Shown here: piece after piece, positions 1 through 9,149 of the stretch
Position numbering within the stretch: the stretch's first letter is position 1
Layout of the letters: each line of letters begins with the position of its first letter
Assembly: GCA_963789025.1 (NCBI GenBank)
Contig: CAWBIT010000006.1
Location: forward strand, 1 to 64,000
Length of the DNA: 64,000 nt
Reading direction: 5' to 3'
Source of the DNA: AP-15 sp963789025
Lineage (GTDB): Bacteria > Pseudomonadota > Alphaproteobacteria > ATCC43930 > CGMCC-115725
Position numbers and translations under genes: made by a program
The notes under the pieces: model-generated
The model's input: only the letters and a program-made list of their open reading frames with translations
Database searches by the model: none
What the model was told of the DNA's origin: nothing

Positions 1-157
1 TTCACACAATTCATCAGGCAATGACGCACCATCGCTCATATCAAATCCCGCTACACCGGCAAAAGCCGGTGCCCACGGCAAAAGTGGATCCCGGCCTTCA
101 CCGGGAAAGCGCGGAGGGGACGTCGAACTGCATCAACTGAATGAATCTGTGCACTAG
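1..157. repeat. Repeat-like palindromic intergenic DNA
   Basis: There is no convincing gene. The segment contains short self-complementary units (for example accggcaaaagccggt at about 54-69, and a cccggccttcaccggg unit near 92-107), resembling the REP-type debris found elsewhere in this window. Confidence 0.4.
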
Positions 158-234
158 GTGAAAAAGCACCTGCCGTCCCCTCCGCAGAAGGTCAATGAGG
201 CTGAGCTTCGCCGAGAGGTCATGCAGCGTCTTTC
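158..234 (+). pseudogene. Possible small ORF interrupted by the IS5 element
   Basis: A GTG-started frame at 158 (MKKHLPSPPQKVNEAEL) runs into the IS. If the element and one TAA copy are removed in silico, the frame continues at 1202 and stops at a TGA near 1226, giving a protein of about 35 residues ending RTALART. No ribosome-binding site is convincing and I do not recognise the peptide. It may be chance coding; it is listed because the reading frame closes cleanly across the target site. Confidence 0.25.
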
Positions 235-237
235 TAA

Positions 238-1198
238 GAGCCTGACTAGGAATCGTAATAGTTGTATGTTTTTTGTTAACCTATCTATTAGTGGTATGCC
301 GTCCGCGCAAGACGGCGCGCCAAGAGCTGGACCGACGCCAGATACAGCCATGCCTCGGCGCTGCCGATCGTCGCCTCGAAGTCTTTTGCAAGCCGCCGGT
401 TGCGGCCCAGCCAGGCGAAGGTTCGCTCGACGACCCAGCGCCGGGGAAGCAGGCAAAAGCCTTTGGCCTGATCTGGTCGCTTGACGATGGCAAGGGTCCA
501 CTGCCCCATCCCGGCGAGGGTCGTCGCCAGCTTTTCGCCAGCATAACCGCCATCGGCGAAGACGTGGCGCAGCCAGGGGAAGAGATAGCGGATCGACGCC
601 AGCACGCCGACCGCGCCGTCCCTATCCTGGATGTCGGCGCCGTGCACCTGGGCGCCGACCAGGAGCCCGGTGGTGTCGGTGATGATGTGGCGCTTGCGCC
701 CGTTGACCTTCTTGCCGGCGTCGTACCCGCGCGGCCCGCCGCTCTCGGTGGTCTTGACCGATTGGCTGTCGATCACCCCGCCCGAGGGGCTCGCTTCTCG
801 GCCCGCCTGTTCGCGGGCCTGCTGGAGCAGGACGAAATTGATCCGTTCCCACAGCCCATCGGTTTGCCACGCATAGAAGTAGCGCTGCACCGTCGAGCGG
901 TTGGGAAAATCGTGCGGCAACAGACGCCAAGGGCAGGCCGTTCTCAGGATGTAAAGCAAGCCCTCGACAACGCCCCGCAGATCCACTTTGCGAGGCCGCC
1001 CCAGCCGCTTTACTGCCGGCATCAGCGGCTCGACCATTGCCCATTCGGCGTCCGTCATGTCGCTTGCGTAACGCAAACCGTCCCGCCGATACTGTTCGCG
1101 AGTGGTTTCGGTCCACATCTTGTGCTCCCCCGTGCTTCTTGACACAGCTCGGGTATCACAACACACTGAAATCACTCAATTCATTTCGAGCCAGCCTC
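238..1198 (-). mobile_element. IS5-family insertion sequence (IS1031/IS427-like group)
   Basis: A complete element of 961 bp. The left end reads GAGCCTGACTAGGAAT and the right end, read inward on the opposite strand, GAGGCTGGCTCGAAAT (12 of 16 identical). Both ends are flanked by TAA (235-237 and 1199-1201), fitting the 3-bp TNA target duplication known for some IS5 subgroups. It carries one transposase gene on the minus strand. Boundaries come from the repeats and duplication seen here; the subgroup is inferred from length and target type. Confidence 0.85.
288..1118 (-). CDS. IS5-family DDE transposase
   Basis: Catalyses cut-and-paste transposition of the surrounding element. The 276-residue protein has the DUF4096-like N-terminal part (MTDAEWAMVEPLMP) followed by the DDE domain. 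The first Asp is in VIDSQSVKTTE, the second in FADGGYAG and the Glu in VVERTFAWLGRNRRL. I chose the ATG at 1118 (MWTETTREQ) over an upstream ATG at 1175 because the latter adds 19 unfamily-like residues. The frame is intact and both ends of the element are present, so the copy may still be active. Confidence 0.9.
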   Translation of the reverse strand: MWTETTREQYRRDGLRYASDMTDAEWAMVEPLMPAVKRLGRPRKVDLRGVVEGLLYILRTACPWRLLPHDFPNRSTVQRYFYAWQTDGLWERINFVLLQQAREQAGREASPSGGVIDSQSVKTTESGGPRGYDAGKKVNGRKRHIITDTTGLLVGAQVHGADIQDRDGAVGVLASIRYLFPWLRHVFADGGYAGEKLATTLAGMGQWTLAIVKRPDQAKGFCLLPRRWVVERTFAWLGRNRRLAKDFEATIGSAEAWLYLASVQLLARRLARTAYH

Positions 1199-1201
1199 TA
1201 A

Positions 1202-1540
1202 GTCGCGCACCGCCCTTGCAAGGACATGATCGGCTCACGATGCGCATATCGAGGATCGACCGAGTCGACCTCGCCGAAACTGCCGTACTCCGACTGTCCG
1301 GGGACCTGACACTCTGCTGCCCGCGGACTAGAACGTGGCACGCAAATTCGCCGCATTCCCGTTGCAGAATTCGAGGGCGGATAGGGAGCTATTTCAACTT
1401 TTACGGGCGAATTGGCTGTAGATCTGCTGTAGATACAGCCAACGAGTTTTGGGCGAACACGGCCAGATTGCATGCCGTGGCCGGCATTGCAGGCCGCGGC
1501 GGGACGGATCACAATGTTCGGCATCGCAAGGAGAAGGCCA
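1202..1540. other. Non-coding gap upstream of the hydantoinase gene
   Basis: 339 bp without a supportable gene. The only structure I see is a 9-bp inverted repeat, TTGGCTGTA (1412-1420) and TACAGCCAA (1434-1442), with a 13-nt loop. It could be an operator or a weak terminator. The promoter for the gene starting at 1541 presumably lies here, but no clear -35/-10 pair stands out. Confidence 0.4.
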
Positions 1541-3286
1541 ATGCTTGGCAGACCCAACACCGCGCTGTCCCAAATTCACATGCAGATCATGTGGAGCCGG
1601 CTGATCGCGGTCGTCGAGGAACAGGCGCAGACGCTCGTGCGCACCGCGTTCTCCACGACCGTGCGCGAGGCGGGAGACCTCTCGGCTGGGGTGTTCGACC
1701 GGGACGGCAATATGCTGGCGCAGGCCGTCACCGGCACCCCCGGCCACGTCAATTCCATGGCGGCGGCGGTCAAGCATTTCCTTGACGCTTTTCCGCTGAA
1801 GACGATGCGACCCGGCGACCACTACATCACCAACGACCCGTGGCTGACCTGCGGGCATTTGCACGATCTGACCGTGGTCAGCCCGACCTTTCTGCGCGGC
1901 GAGCCGGTTGGCCTCTTCGCCAGCACGGTGCATGTCGTCGATATCGGCGGGCTCGGCATGGGACCCGACGGCCGCCAGGTCTTCGAGGAGGGACTGTCGA
2001 TCCCGCTGATGGCGTTGGCGCGCGAAGGCCGGATGAACGACGACCTGTTGCGCGTGATCCGCGCCAATGTGCGCGAGCCGTTGCAGGTCGAAGGCGATGT
2101 TTATGCGCTAGCTGCGTGCAACGACGAAGGCAGCCGCCGGCTCATCGAAATGATGGAGGAGTTCGGCATCGCCAATCTCGACCGCCTCGGCGAGCACGTC
2201 ATCGAAACCTCGCGCCAGGCGACGATCGAGGCGATCGGCAAGCTGAAGAAGGGCTCCTACCGCAACAGCCTGACGATGGACGGCTATGACCGGCCGCTGA
2301 CCTTGGCCGCCGAAATGACGATCGGCGAGGATGGCATCCATGTCGACTATGCCGGAACCTCGCCGGCCAGCGCCTTCGGCATCAATGTCGTGCTCAATTA
2401 CACGACCGCTTACACCGCGTTCGGGGTGAAGTGCCTCGTCGCTCCCGAGGTGCCCAACAACGCCGGTTCGCTCACCCCGATCACGGTCAGCGCGCCGGAG
2501 GGCTGTCTGCTCAATGCGAAGCGGCCGCGCGCGGTCGCCGCCCGGCACACGGTCGGCCACATGCTGCCCGACGTCGTCTTCGGCTGCCTGCATCAGGTCA
2601 TGGAGGGCGGCGTGCCGGCCGAAGGCGCGTCCTCGCTGTGGATCCCGCAAATCTACGGCGGCGCCGACGTGCTCGACGAGCTCGGGGCGGAGGAAGGGAG
2701 TGCGCCACCGGACATCAAGCCCTTCAGCACCGCGATCTTCCATTGCGGCGGCGCCGGTGCGCGGCCGGGAAAGGACGGACTCGACGTGACCGCATTCCCG
2801 AGCGGCGTGCGCACGATCCCGGTCGAGGCGACCGAATCGGTAGCGCCGGTGATGTTTCGCCGGCGCGAGTTCCGCGAGGGCTCCGGCGGCGCCGGGCAAT
2901 TCCGCGGCGGCCTCGGCCAGGTGATCGAAATGGGCGGCGCCGACGGCACGCCGATCGCGATGCTGTGCAATTTCGAGCGGGTCGGCAACCCGGCGCGCGG
3001 GCGCGACGGGGGCGGGACCGGCGCGCCTGGCCGGGTCACCCTGGTCTCCGGGAAGCCCATCGGCCCCAAAGGCCGGCAGAGCGTGCCGGGCGGCGATTTC
3101 ATCCGCCTCGAACTACCGGGCGGCGGCGGCTTCGGCAACCCAACCGCGCGCAATCCCGAGCAGGTGGCCGTCGATGTCGCCGACGGGCTCATCTCGCGTG
3201 AGGCTGCTGAGCGCGATTACCGGGTCGTGCTTACCGCCGAAGGTGTGGTCGACCGCTCCGCCACGGCCCGGCTACGCGCTGCCTAG
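1541..3286 (+). CDS. Hydantoinase B / oxoprolinase family protein (HyuB-like)
   Basis: Homologues are one subunit of ATP-dependent hydantoinases, oxoprolinases or acetone carboxylase-like enzymes, hydrolysing cyclic amides or carboxylating ketones. The 581-residue protein shows the family signatures GDLSAGVFDRDGNMLAQ near the N-terminus, HYITNDPW (a conserved substrate/metal-site region) and the C-terminal PGGGGFGNP. The ATG at 1541 has AAGGAG seven bases upstream, so I prefer it to a start at 1472. The usual ATP-binding HyuA partner is not adjacent: upstream is an IS and downstream is a convergent gene. The stop codon overlaps the stop of the opposing patatin gene in a shared CTAG. Confidence 0.85.
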   Translation: MLGRPNTALSQIHMQIMWSRLIAVVEEQAQTLVRTAFSTTVREAGDLSAGVFDRDGNMLAQAVTGTPGHVNSMAAAVKHFLDAFPLKTMRPGDHYITNDPWLTCGHLHDLTVVSPTFLRGEPVGLFASTVHVVDIGGLGMGPDGRQVFEEGLSIPLMALAREGRMNDDLLRVIRANVREPLQVEGDVYALAACNDEGSRRLIEMMEEFGIANLDRLGEHVIETSRQATIEAIGKLKKGSYRNSLTMDGYDRPLTLAAEMTIGEDGIHVDYAGTSPASAFGINVVLNYTTAYTAFGVKCLVAPEVPNNAGSLTPITVSAPEGCLLNAKRPRAVAARHTVGHMLPDVVFGCLHQVMEGGVPAEGASSLWIPQIYGGADVLDELGAEEGSAPPDIKPFSTAIFHCGGAGARPGKDGLDVTAFPSGVRTIPVEATESVAPVMFRRREFREGSGGAGQFRGGLGQVIEMGGADGTPIAMLCNFERVGNPARGRDGGGTGAPGRVTLVSGKPIGPKGRQSVPGGDFIRLELPGGGGFGNPTARNPEQVAVDVADGLISREAAERDYRVVLTAEGVVDRSATARLRAA

Positions 3287-4787
3287 CTGGATGGCCTGGG
3301 CGCGGCGAGCTGCTTCTCCATATCGATCTTGGTTGTGCAGGGGACTGCCGGCTGGGCGGACTCGCCGGCCACCGGCGGTTGCGATGCATGAAGGTCGCCG
3401 AGCAGAGCGCGGTAGCAGGGGTGGCGGCGCAGCAGAAAACGGCCGGCATCCTCGGTCACCGCCAATTGCGGTGCGGTCAAGGTCCAGCTCGTCGGCACGT
3501 CCTTGGCCATATCGCGCAATGCTATATGCGCGGGCGTGTCGGCCGGGATCTGGTCATAGTCGACTGTGATTCCGTAAATCCGCATGCCGGCGAATTTGGC
3601 TTGCCCAGTGTCGCCGGCGGCGGCCTGCGCCAGTTCGCCGAGCAAGGCGGACAATGCGGTCTCGGAATTCGCGGTATTGGCGTCGATCGGCACCGAAGTC
3701 ACCGCCTGGATCTGGCCGACGAGGCCCGGCTGCTGCGGCTGTTGGTAAAGCTTGTTCGGCGGGTCGCTGCGCGCATTGACGACAACAACCACGAGCCGGC
3801 GGATCTTGCCGTCATTGATTGCGCGCAGGACCTCGGCGTCGTCGTAGGAAGCGATCAGCGCCGAGCGCAATGACCGCGTCCCCAGATTGTCGGCGAGCCC
3901 GCCATCGAGAAAATAGAGGTAGTCGATCTGCCGGTAGGGGTTGGCACCGTGCCGCAGATCGTTCGAATAGTGCGCGTCCTTGTACTCGGGGAGGTTCAGG
4001 TACGGTGTATACGGGTTCGACAGGTCGACCCGAATCCACTCGCCATTGCGCAACTTGCCCTGGCAGCCGTTGGAATAGTCCTGAAAGGCGACCGGGGTCA
4101 GCAAGATCGGAAACGCAGCGAAGCTGAGACCGCAGTGGCTATCGGCAGCAAATCGTGTTTCGAGCAGACATCGTCGAACCGCCGCGGGACCATCGCAAAC
4201 GTCTCGCCGCCCGCCATGTCGGTTGCGTTCAGTACGATGTAGGGTTTGCCCGGCTGGTTCAATGCGGCAAGCGGCGCATCATGGTAAAGGCGCGCATTGA
4301 ACAGCGCCTCCTCGGCCTCGATGCGGGTGATCTGGCCGGTGACGAGGCCGAACCAGGTGATCGGGTTTACGGCATCGAGTTCGAGCGTCGCCATGTTGTC
4401 TTTGGTTAGAAAATCGTTGCGCAGCCCGTCGAGATCGCCGTCCCAATGACCGGGGCCGCGTCGCAATCCGAACCACGCGGCAGTAACGCTGCCGCCCGAC
4501 ACCGACGAGATCAGCTTGACGTCCTCGGTCAGCACATGCGGGCCGTCGGGCGCGGCGTAGCTGGTTTGCGACATATCGCGCAGGACGGATTCGGCGAGAG
4601 CCGCGGCGCGCGATCCGCCGCCCGAGAAAGTCATCAGAATAACCGGACGCTCGGGGCTAGCCGGCGCGATCGTGCGCAAATCGGGATTGCCGTCGCCCGC
4701 CTGCAATGGCGCGTTCTGGATATGCGTGCCGGCGCATCCGCCGGCCGTCAAAAGGCAGAGCACCACCCAAAATTGCCCGCGCCTCAT
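3283..4787 (-). pseudogene. Patatin-like phospholipase lipoprotein, frameshifted
   Basis: Patatin-family proteins are Ser-Asp dyad acyl hydrolases. The start at 4787 gives MRRGQFWVVLCLLTAGGC, a lipoprotein signal peptide with the lipid-attachment Cys at about residue 18. The N-terminal half carries the oxyanion loop FSGGGSRA and the nucleophile region SSVSGGSVTAAW. The second half, in another frame, carries the catalytic Asp motif FLDGGLADN. The frame breaks at 4117-4118: AVSAS leads to a stop at 4098, while AFPILLTPVAF continues in the shifted frame. One extra base would restore it. It is either a genuine pseudogene or a sequence error. Confidence 0.8.
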
Positions 4788-4791
4788 GATT

Positions 4792-5007
4792 TTATAGCGG
4801 GGTGAATGAAATGGTGAGCGGATGACCCACCGTCGTGCCGCTGACGACGCCATACCAGTAGGGCGGGCTGTAGCCCGAGCCGGACAGTGAAATCACGTAG
4901 TAATTCGGTTGAACTGCGAGTTCGGTCTCGGTCTGGCCGATGACATTGCCGCTGGCGATCACGTCGCGAATGTCGTTCGGATCGAACCTGACGCGAATGT
5001 ATTCCAT
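4792..5007 (-). CDS. Small conserved-looking protein upstream of the patatin gene
   Basis: A 71-residue protein (MEYIRVRFDPNDIRDVIASG...) preceded by AAAGGGGGA about seven bases before the ATG, so the start at 5007 is well supported. It has no signal peptide or membrane segment and looks like an all-beta fold rich in Gly, Ser and Tyr. It ends four bases before the patatin start, implying cotranscription. I do not recognise the family and assign no function. Confidence 0.6.
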   Translation of the reverse strand: MEYIRVRFDPNDIRDVIASGNVIGQTETELAVQPNYYVISLSGSGYSPPYWYGVVSGTTVGHPLTISFTPL

Positions 5008-5133
5008 GGCGCTGTCCCCCTTTGAGTTGCGCGATGTTAACTTCATTTGAGCGCAATCGAAACGCCGACGAGCGATTGGCGGCAGTTGCATGCGCGGATA
5101 GACACAGGCCGAGACCCGGCGTAAGCTCGGCGC

Positions 5134-6312
5134 ATGGTCCGGCCGGACGGTCTGGCGCCTTATGCGTCGAAACCGGAGGAGTCACGCGGGCGGCTCTATC
5201 CGGAGCCCGAGCATCCAACGCGGTCCGCGTTCCAGCGGGACCGCGACCGCATAATCCATTCGACCGCGTTCCGGCGGCTGACCTACAAGACGCAGGTTTT
5301 TGTCTATCACGAGGGCGACCACTACCGCACGCGGCTGACGCACAGCCTCGAAGTGGCGCAGATAGCGCGGACGATCAGCCGCGCGCTCGGTCTCGACGAA
5401 GACCTCGCCGAAACTCTGGCGCTCGCTCACGACCTCGGCCACACCCCGTTCGGCCATGCCGGCGAGGAGGCGCTGAACGCCGAGATGGCGCGGTTCGGCG
5501 GCTTTTCGCACAACGATCAGACATTGCGAATCCTGACCCGTCTCGAACGGCGCTATGCCGAGTTCGACGGGCTCAATCTGACTTGGGAATCGCTCGAAGG
5601 TACCGTCAAGCACAACGGCCCCTTGCGCGGCGCCGGCATCGAGCGGCCGGTGCCGACGACGATCGTTGAATACGACAGCTGTCACCCACTCGCACTCGAG
5701 ACTTTCCCTAGCGCCGAGGCGCAGGTCGCCGCGCTTGCCGACGACATCGCCTATAACAATCATGATATCGATGACGGTCTGCGCGCCGGGTTGTTCGCGG
5801 TAGCTGACCTCGCCGACGTGCCGCTTGTCGGTCCGGTCTTTCATGGGGTGGCGTCGCGCTATCCAGGGATCGAGGAGCCGCGCCTGATCCACGAATCGAT
5901 CCGGCGGCTGATCGATCGGATGGTTGGCGATCTGATCAGCGAGACGCAGCAGCGCTTGGCCACCAGGGCGCCTAGATCGGCCGACGAGGTGAGGGCGCTG
6001 GATACACCCATGGTCGGGTTCTCGGACGAGATGCGTCGCAACGACCGCGCCCTCAAGGATTTTTTATTCGAGCGGATGTATCGCCACCACCGGGTCAACC
6101 GGATGAGCTCGAAGGCGCACCGGGTGGTCCACGACCTGTTCGCGCTTTACCTTGCCGAGCCGCAATGCTTGCCGCACGAATGGCGAGACTTGGCAGCCGG
6201 CCCCGACGAACCGCGCACTGCCCGGGTCGCAGCCGACTACCTCGCCGGGATGACCGACCGCTTCGCGCTCGACGAGCACCACCGCTTGTTCGACACCTAC
6301 GCCCGGACATGA
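5134..6312 (+). CDS. dgt: Deoxyguanosinetriphosphate triphosphohydrolase-like protein
   Basis: An HD-superfamily hydrolase that removes triphosphate from dNTPs and helps control dNTP pools. The 392-residue length is normal for the short dGTPase-like subgroup. Metal ligands are visible: His70 in YRTRLTHSLEV and the HD pair at about 99-100 in LAHDLGHTPFGHAGE, with the conserved N-terminal FQRDRDRIIHSTAFRRL. In many alphaproteobacteria this gene sits immediately before argS, as here. No close upstream RBS is obvious, but the N-terminus matches the family. Confidence 0.9.
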   Translation: MVRPDGLAPYASKPEESRGRLYPEPEHPTRSAFQRDRDRIIHSTAFRRLTYKTQVFVYHEGDHYRTRLTHSLEVAQIARTISRALGLDEDLAETLALAHDLGHTPFGHAGEEALNAEMARFGGFSHNDQTLRILTRLERRYAEFDGLNLTWESLEGTVKHNGPLRGAGIERPVPTTIVEYDSCHPLALETFPSAEAQVAALADDIAYNNHDIDDGLRAGLFAVADLADVPLVGPVFHGVASRYPGIEEPRLIHESIRRLIDRMVGDLISETQQRLATRAPRSADEVRALDTPMVGFSDEMRRNDRALKDFLFERMYRHHRVNRMSSKAHRVVHDLFALYLAEPQCLPHEWRDLAAGPDEPRTARVAADYLAGMTDRFALDEHHRLFDTYART

Positions 6313-6591
6313 CCGTTCGTTTGGTCTGTAACGCTGCCGATGTAATCGGGGTTGACCAACGGCCCCCCAGTTCAAATTTGAATGCAACTTTGGCAAACCA
6401 AATACATCCCAGGCGACTTGAGACTGCCATGACCGGACTTGTTCCGGCCATCCATTTGCCCGACACGGCTTCGTTAGGCGCGGAGAAGGGCGTGGATCAC
6501 CGGGTCGAGCCCGATGATGACGATGATCTTAGGCCTTATTCCAATTGGACAGCACGAGCTTGAGCCGACCATCCGCGGACGCCGCTCTGAA
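6313..6591. repeat. Intergenic spacer with REP-like sequence
   Basis: 279 bp between dgt and argS. Around 6430-6530 it contains the pattern ccggacttgttccgg followed by a gatcaccgggtcgagcccg unit, typical of alphaproteobacterial intergenic repeats. No gene is supported here. Confidence 0.4.
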
Positions 6592-8373
6592 ATGACCAAC
6601 ATTTTCGCCGACTTTCGGCGCCTCGTGGTGACCGCGCTCGATGACCTCGCGGCAAAGGGTGGATTGCCGCGCGGGCTTGATTTGAGTCGTGTCGCGGTCG
6701 AGCTGCCGCGTGATCCCGCGCATGGCGATCTGTCGACCAACGCGGCCATGGTGCTCGCCGGAGCAGTCAAAGAAAACCCGATGGTCCTCGCGGAGCGGAT
6801 CGCCACCACCCTCACCGGACGCCAGCTCGTGACCGGGGACTATCGGGGCTGCGGGTTCACGGTTACCCCGGCGAAGCCGGGTTTCATCAACATCAGGCTT
6901 GCTCCCGAGGTCTGGCACGCTCAGCTCCGCGCCATCCTGCGTGCCGGCACGGCGTTCGGCGATTCGGCGATCGGTGGCGGCGAGCGCGTCAATGTCGAGT
7001 TCGTGTCCGTCAACCCGACCGGGCCGATGCACGTCGGCCACGGCCGCGGCGCCGTGGTCGGGGATGCGCTGGCCGGGCTGCTCGGCAAGGCCGGGTTCAG
7101 CGTGCAGCGCGAGTATTACATCAACGATGCCGGCCTCCAGGTCGATATCCTCGCCCGCTCGACCCATATGCGCTATCGCGAAGCGCTCGGAGAGGCGATC
7201 GGCCCTATCCCCGAGGGCTTCTATCCCGGCGACTACCTTGCGGAAACCGGCCGCGCGCTTGCTGCGCGCGACGGGCGCAAATGGCTCGACCGGCCGGAGG
7301 ACGAGTGGCTGGACCCGGTTCGCGAGTTCGCAGTCGAGCAAATGATGGCGCTAATCAAGGCCGACCTCGCTTCCCTCGGCGTAAAATATGATGTGTTCGT
7401 CTCTGAGCGGGCACTGGTCAAACAAGGGGCGGTCGACGAGTGCCTCGCCGAGCTGGAGCAGCAAGGACTTACCTACACGGGTGTTCTGGACCCGCCCAAG
7501 GGCAAACCGCCGCCGGAAGATTGGGAGCCGCGCCCTCTTTTATTGTTCCGCGCTACCAGCTTTGGCGACGATGTCGATCGGCCGCTCAGAAAATCAGACG
7601 GCTCGTTGACCTATTTCGCCAAGGACATTGCCTATCACCGGGACAAGTTCCGCCGCGGGTTCCGTAACCTGATCGATCTGTGGGGAGCCGACCACGTGGG
7701 TTATGTGAAGCGCACCCAGGCCGCAGTGCGGGCGGTGACCGGCGGCGCCGCATCGCTCGACCTCAAGATCTATCAGTTTGTGAATTTGTTCGACAAAGGC
7801 GCCCCGGTGCGCATGTCGAAGCGGGCCGGAACCTTCGTCACTTTCCGCGAAGTCGTTGACGAGGTTGGGAAGGACGTTTTCCGCTTCATTATGCTGACGC
7901 GGCGGAACGATCAGCCGCTCGACTTCGATTTCGCCAAGGTCACCGAGCAGTCGAAGGACAACCCGGTTTTCTATGTCCAATACGCCCATGCCCGTGCCGC
8001 CTCCGTCATGCGGCACGCCGCCGCAGAGTTTCCCGAGGACGATTTGTCCGACGTGGCGCTCGGCGAGGCGGCGCTAGAGAGGCTTTCCGACCCGTCCGAG
8101 ATCGCGCTGATTCGCCAGCTCGCAGGCTGGCCACGGCTGGCCGAGGCTGCCGCTGAGGCGCACGAGCCGCACCGCATCGCCTTTTATCTCCAGGAAGTCG
8201 CCGCACAGTTCCATATGCTGTGGAACAAGGGCAAGGACGAGGCGACTTTGCGTTTTATCCTAGCGTCCGATGCGGAGTTGACCCGCGCGCGTCTGGCTCT
8301 GGTCCGCGGCGTCGCGCTGGTCATCGCTTCGGGGCTTGTCGTGTTCGGGGTCGAACCGGCGCAGGAGATGTGA
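6592..8373 (+). CDS. argS: Arginyl-tRNA synthetase
   Basis: Class I aminoacyl-tRNA synthetase charging tRNA-Arg in the cytoplasm. The 593-residue protein begins MTNIFADFRRL with an Add1-like N-terminal domain. The HIGH-type motif is HVGH at about 147-150 and the KMSKS-equivalent is RMSKRAG near residue 406. The C-terminal DALR anticodon-binding domain ends at residue 593. The start at 6592 is chosen because the 26 extra upstream codons encode repeat-like sequence. The next gene starts three bases after the stop, so the two are probably cotranscribed. Confidence 0.95.
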   Translation: MTNIFADFRRLVVTALDDLAAKGGLPRGLDLSRVAVELPRDPAHGDLSTNAAMVLAGAVKENPMVLAERIATTLTGRQLVTGDYRGCGFTVTPAKPGFINIRLAPEVWHAQLRAILRAGTAFGDSAIGGGERVNVEFVSVNPTGPMHVGHGRGAVVGDALAGLLGKAGFSVQREYYINDAGLQVDILARSTHMRYREALGEAIGPIPEGFYPGDYLAETGRALAARDGRKWLDRPEDEWLDPVREFAVEQMMALIKADLASLGVKYDVFVSERALVKQGAVDECLAELEQQGLTYTGVLDPPKGKPPPEDWEPRPLLLFRATSFGDDVDRPLRKSDGSLTYFAKDIAYHRDKFRRGFRNLIDLWGADHVGYVKRTQAAVRAVTGGAASLDLKIYQFVNLFDKGAPVRMSKRAGTFVTFREVVDEVGKDVFRFIMLTRRNDQPLDFDFAKVTEQSKDNPVFYVQYAHARAASVMRHAAAEFPEDDLSDVALGEAALERLSDPSEIALIRQLAGWPRLAEAAAEAHEPHRIAFYLQEVAAQFHMLWNKGKDEATLRFILASDAELTRARLALVRGVALVIASGLVVFGVEPAQEM

Positions 8374-8375
8374 CC

Positions 8376-9149
8376 ATGTCGTATCAACTGGGATCGATGG
8401 ATTCGGACGGGGGAGCCGAGCTCTACGCCGACCCGCGGGAACATGAAGGGCGGCCGCGGTTTCGCGGGCTGATCACGGCTCTAGTCGCACTTGTTGTCAT
8501 AGGAGTGTTTGCCGGCGGTATCTGGTTCGCCTATGAGCAAGGATTACGGCGCGGGAGCGGCAGCACGGGAGCTGCGGACGTACCGCTGATCCGCGCCGAC
8601 GAGCGTCCGACAAAGGTCAAGCCGGAAAACCCGGGCGGCATGGAATTCCCGGATCGCGACAAGCTGATCTACACCCAAAAACGCGCCACGGTGGAGCACC
8701 TGCTGCCGCCCCCCGAGAAGCCGATGCCGCGGCCGACCGCGCCTTCCGCTGCCGCTCCCTCCTACTCATCCCAGCCGCCGCTGGTGACCGCGGCAGCCGG
8801 TGCCGCGAATCCGGCGCCACAGGTCCAGTCGCAGCAGCCCGCGGGCAAACCGCCTGCCAAGGCTGGGTCGGCTGCTGCCGCCGCTGCAAAACCGCCAGCG
8901 GCTCAGCCGACCGGCGGCGCTCGGATCCAGCTCGCTTCGGTGCGCAGCGAGGAGGCCGCGCGCCAGGAATGGGACCGTATCAGGCGCGCGAATCCAGACC
9001 TGCTTGGGAGTGTCTCGGCGACATTCGTTCGTGCCGATCTCGGCGAAAGGGGGGTATTTTACGGTCTCCAGACTGCCCCCATCGCGGATGCCGACCGGGT
9101 CTGCGGTGAGCTGAAGCGGCGCAATATCGGGTGCATCATTGCCCGATAA
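8376..9149 (+). CDS. SPOR-domain inner-membrane protein
   Basis: SPOR domains bind glycan strands stripped of stem peptides and target proteins to division septa. The 257-residue protein has a short cytoplasmic N-terminus, one membrane helix at about residues 28-52 (GLITALVALVVIGVFAGGIW), a long Pro/Ala-rich periplasmic linker and a C-terminal SPOR domain (GGARIQLASVRSEEAARQ to the end). This is an FtsN-like architecture. It lies between argS and nagZ, the usual alphaproteobacterial position, and overlaps nagZ by 11 bp. Confidence 0.85.
   Translation: MSYQLGSMDSDGGAELYADPREHEGRPRFRGLITALVALVVIGVFAGGIWFAYEQGLRRGSGSTGAADVPLIRADERPTKVKPENPGGMEFPDRDKLIYTQKRATVEHLLPPPEKPMPRPTAPSAAAPSYSSQPPLVTAAAGAANPAPQVQSQQPAGKPPAKAGSAAAAAAKPPAAQPTGGARIQLASVRSEEAARQEWDRIRRANPDLLGSVSATFVRADLGERGVFYGLQTAPIADADRVCGELKRRNIGCIIAR

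Noticed and set aside
1412..1442. Intrinsic terminator upstream of the hydantoinase gene
   Set aside because: The 9-bp stem has a 13-nt loop and no T-run, so it is only noted as an inverted repeat.
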